Positions 21,028-29,005 of a stretch of 36,991 nucleotides of DNA are shown one piece after another. Source of the DNA: a virus; the IMG/VR virus record IMGVR_UViG_3300037883_000109, positions 1 through 36,991 of that record. The stretch is one strand, 5' to 3'. Every line of letters starts with the position of its first letter. Position 1 is the stretch's first letter. The position numbers and the translations under genes are program-made. Under the pieces are notes generated by a model that saw only the letters and a program-made list of their open reading frames with translations, was not told the origin of the DNA and did no database searches.

Positions 21028-21973
21028 CCCCGACCAGGAGCGCGACGAACACGGCCGCTTCGGCGAAGGCGGAGGCGGCGGCGAGTCTCACGCCGACCGG
21101 GATGCGCGGCGGGACAAGGAGGACGAGGAGCTCGACGCCAAGCGAGAGAAAGAAGACCACGTCATCGACCGCGGCCGCGAAAAGGCCGATGACAAGCTCG
21201 GCCGGCAGGAGGGCAAGGAAGACGACCAGCGCGAGCGCGCACGCGGCAAGGAAGACAACCGCTTTGATCGGCAGCAATCGCGCGAGCGGGATCAGGTCGA
21301 TAAGCGGCAGGAACAGGAACGCAGCGACCTCGAGGATAAGCACACCGACGAATGGGACAAGCATCCGATCCACGAGCGTCAGGACGCTGAAAGCAAGGCC
21401 CAGGAAGAGCGGCACCAGGCCGAGCGGGCTGCCCACGACGACCGCCAGGCCAAGGAACAGGCGGAAATGGAATCCCGGCATGAGCGCGAGAAGGCCGAAG
21501 CCGAGGCCTCCGGCGACGAGGACAAGGAACAGGCCGTGCACGAAAAGCACCAGGACGAAACGGCCGAGCTGACGGACCGGCAGACCAGGGAGGATCACGA
21601 GCTCGACGCCAGGCAGGAGCGCGAAAAGCAGGAGCTGGACCAGAAGCAGGGCGAGGAGCTCGAAAAGGTCGGAGACGAGGTGACCGAGCGCCAGCTCGGC
21701 GAAGAAAAGCAGCTTGAGAGCCGGCACGAGGCCGAATGGAAGGCGATGGAGGCAAAGCAGGACAAGGAAGCCACGGAGCGGCAAGAGAAGGTTGACCGCG
21801 AACGCAAGGAAGAGGATGCGCGGATCGAGGCCAAGCGCCAGCAGCAATGGCAAGAGATCGAGGCCAAGCGCGACGCCGAGGACAAGGCCATTCAGGACCG
21901 CCGCGACGCCGAGGATCGGGAGATCGAGGCCCACCGCGCCGACGAAGACCGCCAGCACTCACACGAGAAATAG
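20963..21973 (+). CDS. Very charged coiled-coil protein between portal and protease (candidate scaffold or core protein)
   Basis: 336 residues from ATG 20963, with GGAGG 8-12 bases upstream; it overlaps the portal gene by 65 bases. After a basic leader and YSPDQERDEHGRFGEG (a motif often found in phage head proteins), nearly all residues are D, E, K, R, Q and H. They repeat in forms like DRQAREDHELDARQEREKQEL, predicting a long, continuous coiled coil. Its position before the S49 protease fits a scaffold, a protease-associated core or a portal-vertex protein. Composition forces a spurious hydrophobic frame on the other strand. Confidence 0.8.
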   Translation: MQTPARTRLPRLAQRRGRLLYSPDQERDEHGRFGEGGGGGESHADRDARRDKEDEELDAKREKEDHVIDRGREKADDKLGRQEGKEDDQRERARGKEDNRFDRQQSRERDQVDKRQEQERSDLEDKHTDEWDKHPIHERQDAESKAQEERHQAERAAHDDRQAKEQAEMESRHEREKAEAEASGDEDKEQAVHEKHQDETAELTDRQTREDHELDARQEREKQELDQKQGEELEKVGDEVTERQLGEEKQLESRHEAEWKAMEAKQDKEATERQEKVDRERKEEDARIEAKRQQQWQEIEAKRDAEDKAIQDRRDAEDREIEAHRADEDRQHSHEK

Positions 21974-21976
21974 CCC

Positions 21977-22921
21977 ATGAACCTGCACTTCCTCGACCAG
22001 ATGGTCTGGCTGGCCGACCCCGCCCAGGTCCAGCTCCACGTCTACCGGGCCCTGCGCGTCCAGGGCTGCCCGACGGCCCGCCAGCTGGCCAAGGCCCGGC
22101 AGAAGCGGCTCGACGCCGCCCGCCACTGCGCCACCCGGGCCGCCGTCCGGGCCACCGGCGGCAAGGTCGGCGTCGTCGCCGTCCACGGGCCCATCACCCA
22201 GCGCTACAGCGTCGCCACCGAGAAGACCGGCGGCGTCTCCTGCGAGGAAGTCTCCGCCGCCCTCGACGTGCTCTCCAGCGACCCGGCCGTCAAGGCTGTC
22301 ATCCTGCACGTCGATTCCCCGGGCGGCGAGAGCTACGGCGTCGAGGAGCTGGCCGACAAGCTCTACGACCTGCGCGACAAGAAGCCCTGCTACGCGATTG
22401 CCGACAGCATGGCCTGCTCGGCCGCCTACTGGATCGCCTCGGCCTGCTCGACCTTCTGCTGCACCCCGGGCGGCGACGTCGGCTCGGTCGGCGTCTACGC
22501 CGTCCACCTCGACCAGTCGGCGGCCCTGGAGCAGGAGGGCATGAAGGTGACCCTGGTCCACGCCGGCAAATACAAGACGGAGGGGAACCCGTTCGAGGCC
22601 CTCGACAAGGAGGGCGCGGCCTACATGCAGTCGATGGTTGACGCGACCTATGCCCGCTTCTGCAAGGGCCTGGCTCGCAACCGCGGCTGCAGCCTGGACG
22701 ACGTCCGCAAGAACTTCGGCCAGGGCCGCGTGGTCAACGCTGCGGACGCTCTCAAGTGCAAGATGATCGACAAAGTATGCACGTTCGAGGAGCTGCTCGG
22801 TAAGCTGACCTCGGGCGGCGGTTCGGCGGTCGGCGGCCAGCGAGCGAGCATGGACGTCTTGCGGATGCGGCACGCCCTGAACAAGAGCCGGGCGGCACGG
22901 CCCGCCCAGAATGCCCGGTAG
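21977..22921 (+). CDS. S49/SppA-like head maturation protease
   Basis: 314 residues from ATG 21977, four bases after the coiled-coil gene. The S49 fold is evident: GKVGVVAVHGPI, then VILHVDSPGGE with oxyanion glycine, and ADSMACSAAYWIAS with nucleophile Ser148. In VHAGKYKTEGNPF the general base is probably Lys200. LGGVN-like alternatives are absent. Members such as lambda gpC degrade or trim scaffold and core proteins before DNA packaging. The last 10 bases, including the TAG stop, overlap the tRNA-Asn gene. Confidence 0.9.
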   Translation: MNLHFLDQMVWLADPAQVQLHVYRALRVQGCPTARQLAKARQKRLDAARHCATRAAVRATGGKVGVVAVHGPITQRYSVATEKTGGVSCEEVSAALDVLSSDPAVKAVILHVDSPGGESYGVEELADKLYDLRDKKPCYAIADSMACSAAYWIASACSTFCCTPGGDVGSVGVYAVHLDQSAALEQEGMKVTLVHAGKYKTEGNPFEALDKEGAAYMQSMVDATYARFCKGLARNRGCSLDDVRKNFGQGRVVNAADALKCKMIDKVCTFEELLGKLTSGGGSAVGGQRASMDVLRMRHALNKSRAARPAQNAR

Positions 22922-22984
22922 CACAACCGGTAGTGCGGCGGGCCGTTAACCCGCAGGTTGGAGGTTCGAGTCCTTCCCGGGCAG
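22912..22984 (+). tRNA. tRNA-Asn (GTT) with C33
   Basis: A full cloverleaf: acceptor TGCCCGG/CCGGGCA (22912-22918/22977-22983), D stem 22921-22924/22933-22936, and anticodon stem 22938-22942/22950-22954. The anticodon is GTT at 22945-22947, and the T arm is 22960-22976 with loop TTCGAGT. The discriminator is G and CCA is not encoded. Position 33, almost always T, is C here (loop CCGTTAA). It overlaps the protease stop codon and, on the other strand, the end of the gene at 22946-23275. Confidence 0.88.
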
Positions 22985-23275
22985 CATCGGTTCGTGGTGA
23001 ACGCAGCCGAAATCCGGACCCGTTCGGAAACCAGCGTAATAACTCTCCGTGTCCCAGTAGATCGCATGGTCCCTCGGCAACGAAGCCTCCTCTTTCTCAT
23101 CGAGGTTGCCGCCATAGACGATCCTGGGACAGCCGCACTGCTGATGCACGCGGCTGTGGTCCGCCTCGTCCTCCTCCCGCAGTTCAATGCGCACATCGCC
23201 CGGCCCGTACGGCATTGCGCGATAGGCCACTTGCCCCCACCATTTGCAAGTTTTGCAAGTTTCCATGCCGCCCAT
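22946..23275 (-). CDS. Antisense cysteine-rich protein in the head module (moron-like)
   Basis: 109 residues from ATG 23275 (minus strand) with GAGG 7 bases upstream. An N-terminal CKTCKWW knuckle, a CGCPRIVYGG motif and late Cys/His in FGCVHHEP look like a zinc-binding protein. The last ~12 residues are encoded by antisense of the tRNA-Asn, so the gene's original end is probably replaced. It lies leftward between the protease and the capsid genes, typical of a 'moron' with its own control. No family recognised. Confidence 0.65.
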   Translation of the reverse strand: MGGMETCKTCKWWGQVAYRAMPYGPGDVRIELREEDEADHSRVHQQCGCPRIVYGGNLDEKEEASLPRDHAIYWDTESYYAGFRTGPDFGCVHHEPMLPGKDSNLQPAG

Positions 23276-23297
23276 TCTACCGCCTCAATTTGCCCCC

Positions 23298-23311
23298 GGA
23301 GGCGCGCCTCC
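23298..23311. repeat. 14-bp palindrome between antisense gene and capsid gene
   Basis: GGAGGCGCGCCTCC is a perfect palindrome located upstream of both divergent genes (capsid start at 23376, antisense gene start at 23275). It may be an operator or a chance GC palindrome in this GC-rich DNA. Confidence 0.4.
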
Positions 23312-23375
23312 CGGAAACTCCCCTCTGCGAACAGACCCGAGCGGGCCCCGATCCGCGGAACAGAGGAGAGCCCCG

Positions 23376-24785
23376 GTGGAACGTCTTCAGCAACTGCTTG
23401 CGCAACTCCAGGACGTTGACGAGAAGCTCGACGCCCTCCTTTCCCACGACGATCTGACCGATGCCCAGCGTGCCGAGCACCAGAAGCTCGAAGCGGAGCG
23501 TGTCCGCATCCTGGCCGCGATCAAGCGCGAGCAGGAGCGGCAGGCCCGGGACGAGGAGCGGGCGACGCTGGCGGCCGACGCCGAGCGCCGCGGCCGCACC
23601 GTCGCCGGAACCAACCGCCGGGCCGACCCCGACGATCCCCACGCGGTCGTCATCAGCACGACCGGGCCCGGCAAGATCACCGTCAAGACGCCCGACTTCT
23701 CGAAGGACCCGAAGAAGGGCTTCGAGCGCGAGCGCGATTTCTACATGACGGTCATCCAGACGAGCCAGAGCGGCCGCATGGATGACCGGCTCCGTTTCCT
23801 GTGGCAGCCGACCGCTGCCCAGCAGTGGCCGACCCAGCAACTGACCGTCGGCTCGGACGAGGCCCGCGGCGCCAGCGATCCCTACGGCGGCTTCATGGTG
23901 CCGGAGGCATTCAGCCCCGATTTCTTGAAGGTGCAGCCCGAAGACGATCCGATGGGCAAGCGCACCACCGGCATCCCCATGGCCCGGCCGATCGTGCGCA
24001 TCCCGGCCCGGACCGACAAGGACCATCGCACGAGCGTCGCCGGTGGTCTGACCGTGACGCGCCGCCCGGAAACCCTCGGTGGCACGGCCAGCCAGATGAC
24101 GCTCGAGCAGGTCAGCCTCGAGGCGCATTCGCTCTTCGGCCTGTCCTACGCGACCGAGGAGCTGCTCGCCGACAGCCCGATCAGCTTCGCCGCCATCCTG
24201 GAGGCCGGTTTCTCCGACCAGTTCACCTACGCCCTGGTCAAGGAGCGGATCTCCGGCACCGGCGTCGGCGAGTTCGAAGGGGTCCTCAACGCGTCGGCCC
24301 TCATCACGGTCAACAAGCGCACCGGCCAGGCGGCCAGCACGATCATCCTCGAAAACATCCTCGACATGCGCTCGCAGTGCTGGGGATACCGCAAAGCGAT
24401 CTGGATCGCCAACCACGACACGATTCCCCAGATGGGCACGCTCAACCAGCAGGTCGGCACCGCTGGTACGGGCATGATCTGGCTCCCCTCGCTCCGCGAA
24501 GGCGAGCCCGACATGCTGATGGGCCGGCCGCTGGTCTTCAGCGAGTACGCCAAGGCCCTCGGCACGGCCGGCGACCTGATCCTGGCCAACTGGTCGGAAT
24601 ACCTCGAGGGGCTCTACCAGCCCATGCAGTCGGCCGAGTCGATCCACGTGCGCTTCGTGAATCACGAACGCGCGTTCAAGTGGTGGCTCCGGAACGACGG
24701 CCGGTCCTGGTGGAAGACCGACCTGACCCCGGTCAACAGCGCCAAGCACCTGAGCCCGTTCGTCGTCCTGCAGACCCGGTCGTAA
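23376..24785 (+). CDS. Major capsid protein, HK97 fold
   Basis: 469 residues from GTG 23376 with GAGGAG about 10 bases upstream; the frame is open earlier but without support. The first ~65 residues are a coiled-coil delta domain (VERLQQLLAQLQDVDEKLDAL), normally removed by the maturation protease. A linker follows, then the HK97 fold: the N-arm, FMVPEAFSPDFL, GTASQMTLEQVSLEAHSLFGL, the E-loop and spine helix, and GRPLVFSEYAKALGTAGDLILANWSEY near the end. This is the shell subunit. It follows the S49 protease as in HK97-like phages. Confidence 0.93.
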   Translation: MERLQQLLAQLQDVDEKLDALLSHDDLTDAQRAEHQKLEAERVRILAAIKREQERQARDEERATLAADAERRGRTVAGTNRRADPDDPHAVVISTTGPGKITVKTPDFSKDPKKGFERERDFYMTVIQTSQSGRMDDRLRFLWQPTAAQQWPTQQLTVGSDEARGASDPYGGFMVPEAFSPDFLKVQPEDDPMGKRTTGIPMARPIVRIPARTDKDHRTSVAGGLTVTRRPETLGGTASQMTLEQVSLEAHSLFGLSYATEELLADSPISFAAILEAGFSDQFTYALVKERISGTGVGEFEGVLNASALITVNKRTGQAASTIILENILDMRSQCWGYRKAIWIANHDTIPQMGTLNQQVGTAGTGMIWLPSLREGEPDMLMGRPLVFSEYAKALGTAGDLILANWSEYLEGLYQPMQSAESIHVRFVNHERAFKWWLRNDGRSWWKTDLTPVNSAKHLSPFVVLQTRS

Positions 24786-24807
24786 GCGGCGACAGGTTGA
24801 GAGCAAC

Positions 24808-24824
24808 GCGGGGCCTGGCCCCGC
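24808..24824 (+). terminator. Compact hairpin after the capsid gene
   Basis: GCGGGGCC-T-GGCCCCGC forms a hairpin 23 bases after the capsid stop and 19 bases before the next ATG. Without a T-run it would act as an attenuator or mRNA stabiliser, as is common after major capsid genes. Confidence 0.45.
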
Positions 24825-24842
24825 CTACCCAGGAGAGGCCCG

Positions 24843-25310
24843 ATGGCAAGCGCCGTCACGACTCAGAAGATCGGCTCGAAGTTCTCCTTCGAGGCCCTGT
24901 TCCACGATCCGGACACGGCCTCGGCGCAGTACGTCACCTCCGACGGGGGCACGACGTTCTACTGGCGCGACATGCGCGACTACGAGTGGTTTGGCGTCGC
25001 CGCGGCCAACAGCACGTTGACCGGCAACGGCCTGACCGCCGTGGAAATCTGGGCGGCCGACGACACGTCCGGCACGAACGCCCAGCTCATTGTGGCCTCG
25101 GGCACGCTTTCGGGCACGGCCGTCGGCAACGGCGCCTTCGTGGAATGCACGGCGGCGCAGATCCGCGAGGTCAGCGCGGCCCAGGGCAAGACCTTGCGCT
25201 ACGTCACGGCCAAGATCACGGTCGCGAACTCCGCCGACGAGGCAGCCGTCGCCTTCCTCCGCGGCCTGGCCAAGCACCCGCAGCTCAACCTGACGCCGGC
25301 GACGTTCTAG
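24843..25310 (+). CDS. Probable capsid decoration or head-associated protein
   Basis: 155 residues from ATG 24843 (AGGAGAGG upstream). Composition is beta-rich with many Thr, Ala and Gly residues (LTGNGLTAVEIWAADDTSGTNAQLIVASGT, of which the first half is typical) and a hydrophobic C-terminus. Its place right after the capsid gene, and its size, suggest a decoration or cement protein. The fold is not identified. Confidence 0.6.
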   Translation: MASAVTTQKIGSKFSFEALFHDPDTASAQYVTSDGGTTFYWRDMRDYEWFGVAAANSTLTGNGLTAVEIWAADDTSGTNAQLIVASGTLSGTAVGNGAFVECTAAQIREVSAAQGKTLRYVTAKITVANSADEAAVAFLRGLAKHPQLNLTPATF

Positions 25311-25348
25311 GCGGCGGGCCGGCCTGACGCCCCAGAAGGCAAGGGACG

Positions 25349-25540
25349 ATGGCAGCGAAGGCAGTGCAACGCTTGGACCCCGCGGTCCGCATGGACCGGG
25401 TCGAGAGCCTGGCCCGGGACATTTACGCCCGGAGGATCCTGCGCGGGGGCGTCCGGGAGACGGCCGCACAGCAATCCCGCGCGGATGCCGAGGCGTTCTA
25501 CGCAGAGCCGGAAACGGCCAGGGAACCGAAACAGGGCTGA
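25349..25540 (+). CDS. Small protein between decoration and beta-helix genes
   Basis: 63 residues from ATG 25349 with AAGGGA upstream. Charged and helical (RMDRVESLARDIYARRIL), ending in a Glu/Pro-rich tail. No family recognised; same operon as the surrounding head genes. Confidence 0.6.
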   Translation: MAAKAVQRLDPAVRMDRVESLARDIYARRILRGGVRETAAQQSRADAEAFYAEPETAREPKQG

Positions 25541-25567
25541 TAGGCTACGGCCCCGGAGAGGATGACG

Positions 25568-26482
25568 ATGGCAGCGAACGCGAACAAGACGCACTTTCCG
25601 CGAGTCGGCGGCAACATCTGGGTGCAGTCGTTCTACAACCAGCAGTATCCGGACGTCGGCATCACCGGCAACGTCTTCTGGGTCAGCTCCGGCGGCGGCA
25701 CCGACACGGCCGGCTACGGCTTCTCGCCCGAGGCGCCGTTCGCGTCGATCGCCTTCGCCTGCACCCAGGCCAAGGCGGACAACGGCGATCTGATCCTGGT
25801 GATGCCGGGCCACACGGAGACGATCGGCTCCGTCGCGAGCACGATGAGCGTCGCCGGCCTCACCGTCCGCGGCCTGGGCATCGGCCGGCAGCGCGGCCAG
25901 GTCGTCTACAACAACGCCGCCGGTTACTTCTCCCTCGACTTCGCGCGGACCTGCATCGACAACCTGACGTTCGTCGGCACCGGCGTTGCCAGCCTCACCC
26001 AGATGGTCGGCGTCTCGGCGGCCGACTGCACGATTCAGAACTGCGAGTTCGAGCACGCCAACGCCACGAACCAGGCCGCCGACGTCATCATCACGACCGC
26101 CGCGGCCAACCGGCTGTTCGTGCAGAACTGCTACTTCCACGGCACCAACAACGCCGGCACGAACCACGCGATCTCCATCGTGGGCGGCACCGACAGTGAG
26201 GTCCAGAACAATTTTTTCCAGGGTGCTTACCACATCAGCCAGGGCGTGATCCGGACGGTGACGACCGACGCGGTGAACCTGATCGTCGGCTACAACATCA
26301 TGCAAAACCTCACCGCTTCGAACACCAAGGCGGTGGTCTTGACCGCCAGCACGACGGGCCAGCTCAGCGGCAACTTCTGCCAGATCCTCTCCGGCACCGC
26401 GCCCTTTACCGGGGCCGCGGCCTCCTGGGTCGGGCAGAACTACTACGCGAACGCGGTGGCGACGGCCGGCACGCTGATCTAA
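25568..26482 (+). CDS. Beta-helix head-fibre or decoration protein
   Basis: 304 residues from ATG 25568, with GAGAGG 6 bases upstream; ATG 25562 is too close to it. After an N-terminal attachment segment, repeated short strands with Asn/Thr/Gly turns (GLTVRGLGIG, IDNLTFVGTG, CTIQNCEFEHAN, FVQNCYFHGTNN, SEVQNNFFQGAY) form a right-handed parallel beta-helix resembling pectate lyase folds. No lyase catalytic site is recognised. Its location in the head operon suggests a capsid-bound fibre or spike that can bind surfaces. The Asn ladders are typical of such repeats. Confidence 0.75.
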   Translation: MAANANKTHFPRVGGNIWVQSFYNQQYPDVGITGNVFWVSSGGGTDTAGYGFSPEAPFASIAFACTQAKADNGDLILVMPGHTETIGSVASTMSVAGLTVRGLGIGRQRGQVVYNNAAGYFSLDFARTCIDNLTFVGTGVASLTQMVGVSAADCTIQNCEFEHANATNQAADVIITTAAANRLFVQNCYFHGTNNAGTNHAISIVGGTDSEVQNNFFQGAYHISQGVIRTVTTDAVNLIVGYNIMQNLTASNTKAVVLTASTTGQLSGNFCQILSGTAPFTGAAASWVGQNYYANAVATAGTLI

Positions 26483-26498
26483 CTGAGGCGGGAGAGAC

Positions 26499-26789
26499 AT
26501 GGCCGTCACGGCAGTAGCCGCAGTCGGAGGCATCCGCTGGTTCCTGGCCGCCTCGCGCGACCAGAAGCCGACGGATTCCTCGATCGGGCCCGGCTCCCGC
26601 TTTCTGGAGACCGACACGGGGCTGGAGTACCTCTACGACGGCTCCGCCTGGCGGCCCTGGAACCCGCTGGGCGCCGCCTCGGCCCTGGCGATGCCGCCGA
26701 TCGACTTGAGCCGGACCAACGATCTGCTGGAACAGATCCGCGACCTGATGGAGATCGACCACGCCTCGCGGAGCGTGAACCTGACCTGA
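26499..26789 (+). CDS. Small head-associated protein
   Basis: 96 residues from ATG 26499, with GGGAG 6 bases upstream. A beta hairpin with SRFLETDTGLEYLYDGSAWRPW is a motif seen in many phage structural proteins, where it forms an exposed knob. The C-terminus is helical (NDLLEQIRDLMEID). It is probably a partner of the beta-helix protein. Confidence 0.6.
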   Translation: MAVTAVAAVGGIRWFLAASRDQKPTDSSIGPGSRFLETDTGLEYLYDGSAWRPWNPLGAASALAMPPIDLSRTNDLLEQIRDLMEIDHASRSVNLT

Positions 26790-26808
26790 CCAACCGAGGA
26801 GAGCCAAC

Positions 26809-27480
26809 GTGCTGCAGCAAATCATCGCCGGGTGGGTTCGCAAGCTGGTCCCCTCGGACTATGCGACCGAAAAGGGCGACGCCCGCCCGGACATCAACAG
26901 CCGCGGCGACATGTGCGTCGTCCAGGCCCTGCCCGAGCTGACCGAGCTGGTCCGGCTGGGCAACAGCTGGCAGGTGGCGCTGTCCACCGGCCTGGCCGCG
27001 CTGACCGCGCTGCCCACGACCGTGGCCGGCCTGTCCCTCTGGAACGGCGAGCAGGGCGGCGGCAAGTCGTACGCCATCGACTCGTTCGGCTCCGTCGAGG
27101 AGGTCATCGACGCCACCCAGGCCGACACGACCGCGCTCTTCGCGCTCAACAACATCGTGCCGGTAGCGGCGCCGACCGATGCGGCGCTATCGATCCGCAG
27201 CCTCTCCGGGCGCAAGTACGCCGGCAAGGCGCGCACCGTGTCTGGCGCGACCGTGACGAATGACGGCTGGTTCGGCCACGGGGCCGAGGCCCAGTCGCCC
27301 CTGGCGCCAGCGGTCGCCGGTGCCAACTGGAAGGTGAACGAGGCCAAGGTCCGCGGCCTGTACCTCGTGGCGCCGCAGGGCATGTTCTCCGTCCAGGCCG
27401 TGAAGGCCGGCGCTGCCGCCGCCGCCCAGCAATTCTTCTTCATCCGCTTCCACGAGGTCCAGATTCCGGTCGCGGCGTAG
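26809..27480 (+). CDS. Probable head-fibre or capsid-associated protein
   Basis: 223 residues from GTG 26809 (GAGGAG 8-13 bases upstream). Beta-rich with Ala/Thr/Val composition (ALPTTVAGLSLWNGEQGGGK, SIRSLSGRKYAGKARTVSGA) and an aromatic end (FFFIRFHEVQIPV). It lies at the end of the head-decoration cluster and before the connector genes. No family recognised. Confidence 0.55.
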   Translation: MLQQIIAGWVRKLVPSDYATEKGDARPDINSRGDMCVVQALPELTELVRLGNSWQVALSTGLAALTALPTTVAGLSLWNGEQGGGKSYAIDSFGSVEEVIDATQADTTALFALNNIVPVAAPTDAALSIRSLSGRKYAGKARTVSGATVTNDGWFGHGAEAQSPLAPAVAGANWKVNEAKVRGLYLVAPQGMFSVQAVKAGAAAAAQQFFFIRFHEVQIPVAA

Positions 27481-27520
27481 GCCGAAAGTCTCGTGTCCAG
27501 CCGGGGATGGGAGTCCGTCC

Positions 27521-28426
27521 GTGAGTAGCGTCTGGCGGCACAGCCCCTACCTGGAGCCCAGGCAGCCTCCCTTCCGGGCCACCATCCTCGGCCCGATGTC
27601 GATCGTCACGCCGCCAGTCGGCCAGGCGATCACCACGGCCGAGGCCAAGCTCCATTGCCGCGTCGATCCCGACAACGAACGCGAAGACGCCCTGATCGAT
27701 GACGCGGTCGCCGCCGCCCTCGAGTATTGCGAGCTCGAAGCCCAGGGGTCGCGCCAGGTCCTGAGTGCCACCTACAACCTGCCCGTGGAATGCTGGTGGG
27801 GCGGCGCCTGGCCGCCGTGGGGGGGCGTGGGCTTCTCGGGCGCGGCCTTCTACCCGCACCCGCTCAAGCTGCCGCGGCCGCCGCTGCAAAACGTCAACTC
27901 GATCACGTACACGGACCCCAACGGCAACCCGCAGACGTTGGCCACCAACCTCTACGTCGTCCGGGCCCCGTGGCGGATGCCCGGCCAGATCGAGCGGGCC
28001 CCGAACCAGGTCTGGCCCGCCGTGCAGGCGGACAACCGCTACCCGATCACGATCCAGTTCATCGCCGGCTACGGGCCGTCGACGTCGATCGCCGCCGCGA
28101 TCGGCAATGGCGTCCAGACCGTGACGCCGGCGTCGATGGTCGGCATCTATGCCGGGACCCAGCTCTGGGTCGACCCCGACGACAAGCCCGAGAGCGTGGC
28201 CGTCACGGCGGTGACCGCCTCGACCTTCACGGCCACGTTCCAGACGGCCCACCTGGCCAACGCCTTGGTTGGGCCCGGGATCCCGCGGACGCTGCGGCGG
28301 GCCATTTTGATGCTGACCGCCCACTTCTACGAGAATCGCGAGGCGACGGCCGAGAAGCTGCCGCAGGTGCTGGCGTTCGCCGTGGACGCGCTCCTGCAGG
28401 CGGCGGGATACGGGGGATATGCGTGA
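27521..28426 (+). CDS. Head-tail connector (adaptor) protein
   Basis: 301 residues from GTG 27521 (GGGAG about 10 bases upstream); ATG 27596 is an alternative. The segment LHCRVDPDNEREDALIDDAV is the signature of the gp6/phiE125-gp8 adaptor family, whose members form a ring under the portal. A Trp/Gly-rich region (CWWGGAWPPWGGVGF) and a beta domain follow. The C-terminal helices (RRAILMLTAHFYENREA, KLPQVLAFAVDALLQAAGYG) are also typical. The GTG of the next gene overlaps its stop. Confidence 0.78.
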   Translation: MSSVWRHSPYLEPRQPPFRATILGPMSIVTPPVGQAITTAEAKLHCRVDPDNEREDALIDDAVAAALEYCELEAQGSRQVLSATYNLPVECWWGGAWPPWGGVGFSGAAFYPHPLKLPRPPLQNVNSITYTDPNGNPQTLATNLYVVRAPWRMPGQIERAPNQVWPAVQADNRYPITIQFIAGYGPSTSIAAAIGNGVQTVTPASMVGIYAGTQLWVDPDDKPESVAVTAVTASTFTATFQTAHLANALVGPGIPRTLRRAILMLTAHFYENREATAEKLPQVLAFAVDALLQAAGYGGYA

Positions 28427-28734
28427 AACGCCTGTTCGTCCTCGAGATCCCCGAGGCCCTGGGCGGCGAGCGCGACAAGGTGCACGCTTCGGTGCTGGCC
28501 CAGCTCCGCCGCTGCTACCGCAATCCGGAGCTGATCGTCCTCGACGGCGGCTGGCGGCTGCATGAGGAAGTGCCGGACGACGACGACGAGGATGACGACG
28601 ACGACCGGCCGCTGCGGCGGATCCGCCTGGAGACCCCGACCGATGCAAGCGGGCAAGATGCGCCACCGCCTGACGATCCAGGAGCCGGCCGAGCAGCCGG
28701 TGAACGCCTTCAACGAGCCGAACTCGGCCGATGA
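28423..28734 (+). CDS. Small protein overlapping the head-closure gene
   Basis: 103 residues from GTG 28423, overlapping the previous stop as GTGA. The N-terminus (VKRLFVLEIPEALGGERDKV, helix VLAQLRRCYRN) is ordinary; a run of acidic residues (DDDDEDDDDD) and a disordered, Pro/Asp/Ala-rich tail follow. The final 92 bases overlap the head-closure gene in another frame, so the end may be a shadow extension. No family recognised. Confidence 0.5.
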   Translation: MKRLFVLEIPEALGGERDKVHASVLAQLRRCYRNPELIVLDGGWRLHEEVPDDDDEDDDDDRPLRRIRLETPTDASGQDAPPPDDPGAGRAAGERLQRAELGR

Positions 28735-29005
28735 CTGGCGGCACGTGGCCACCTGCTGGGCCGAGGTCCGCCCGCTCAATGCCCGCGAGTTCTTTTATGC
28801 GCGGCAAACCGTGGCGGATGTGAGCCACGTCATCCGCATTCGCTACCGGGCGGGCATCACAGCGAAAATGCGCGGCGTGTACGCGGGCCGCGTCTTCCAG
28901 TTCCTGGAGCCGATGAACACGGACGAGCGCCGCCGCGAGTACGTGATCTGGGCCAAGGAGACCGCCGGCCTGAAACCGGTGCCGGTGGACGTCGAGGATG
29001 GGTAA
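28643..29005 (+). CDS. Head-closure protein
   Basis: 120 residues from ATG 28643 with GGAG 13 bases upstream. The beginning MQAGKMRHRLTIQEPAEQPV and the segments EVRPLNAREFFYARQTVADV and YRAGITAKMRGVYAGRVFQF match the phage head-tail joining (SPP1 gp16-type) family. It seals the head after packaging and forms the platform for the tail. Its stop overlaps the next ATG as TAATG. Confidence 0.85.
   Translation: MQAGKMRHRLTIQEPAEQPVNAFNEPNSADDWRHVATCWAEVRPLNAREFFYARQTVADVSHVIRIRYRAGITAKMRGVYAGRVFQFLEPMNTDERRREYVIWAKETAGLKPVPVDVEDG

Noticed and set aside
20927-21958. A 343-residue minus-strand frame with very hydrophobic, Leu/Val-rich composition that looks like a membrane protein.
   Set aside because: It is the complement of the charged coiled-coil gene: GAG/GAC codons read backwards give Leu/Val. 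It has no ribosome-binding site and no family features.
27440-28828. A 462-residue minus-strand frame across the connector genes.
   Set aside because: Composition is that of an antisense shadow, and the plus-strand genes have start signals and family motifs.
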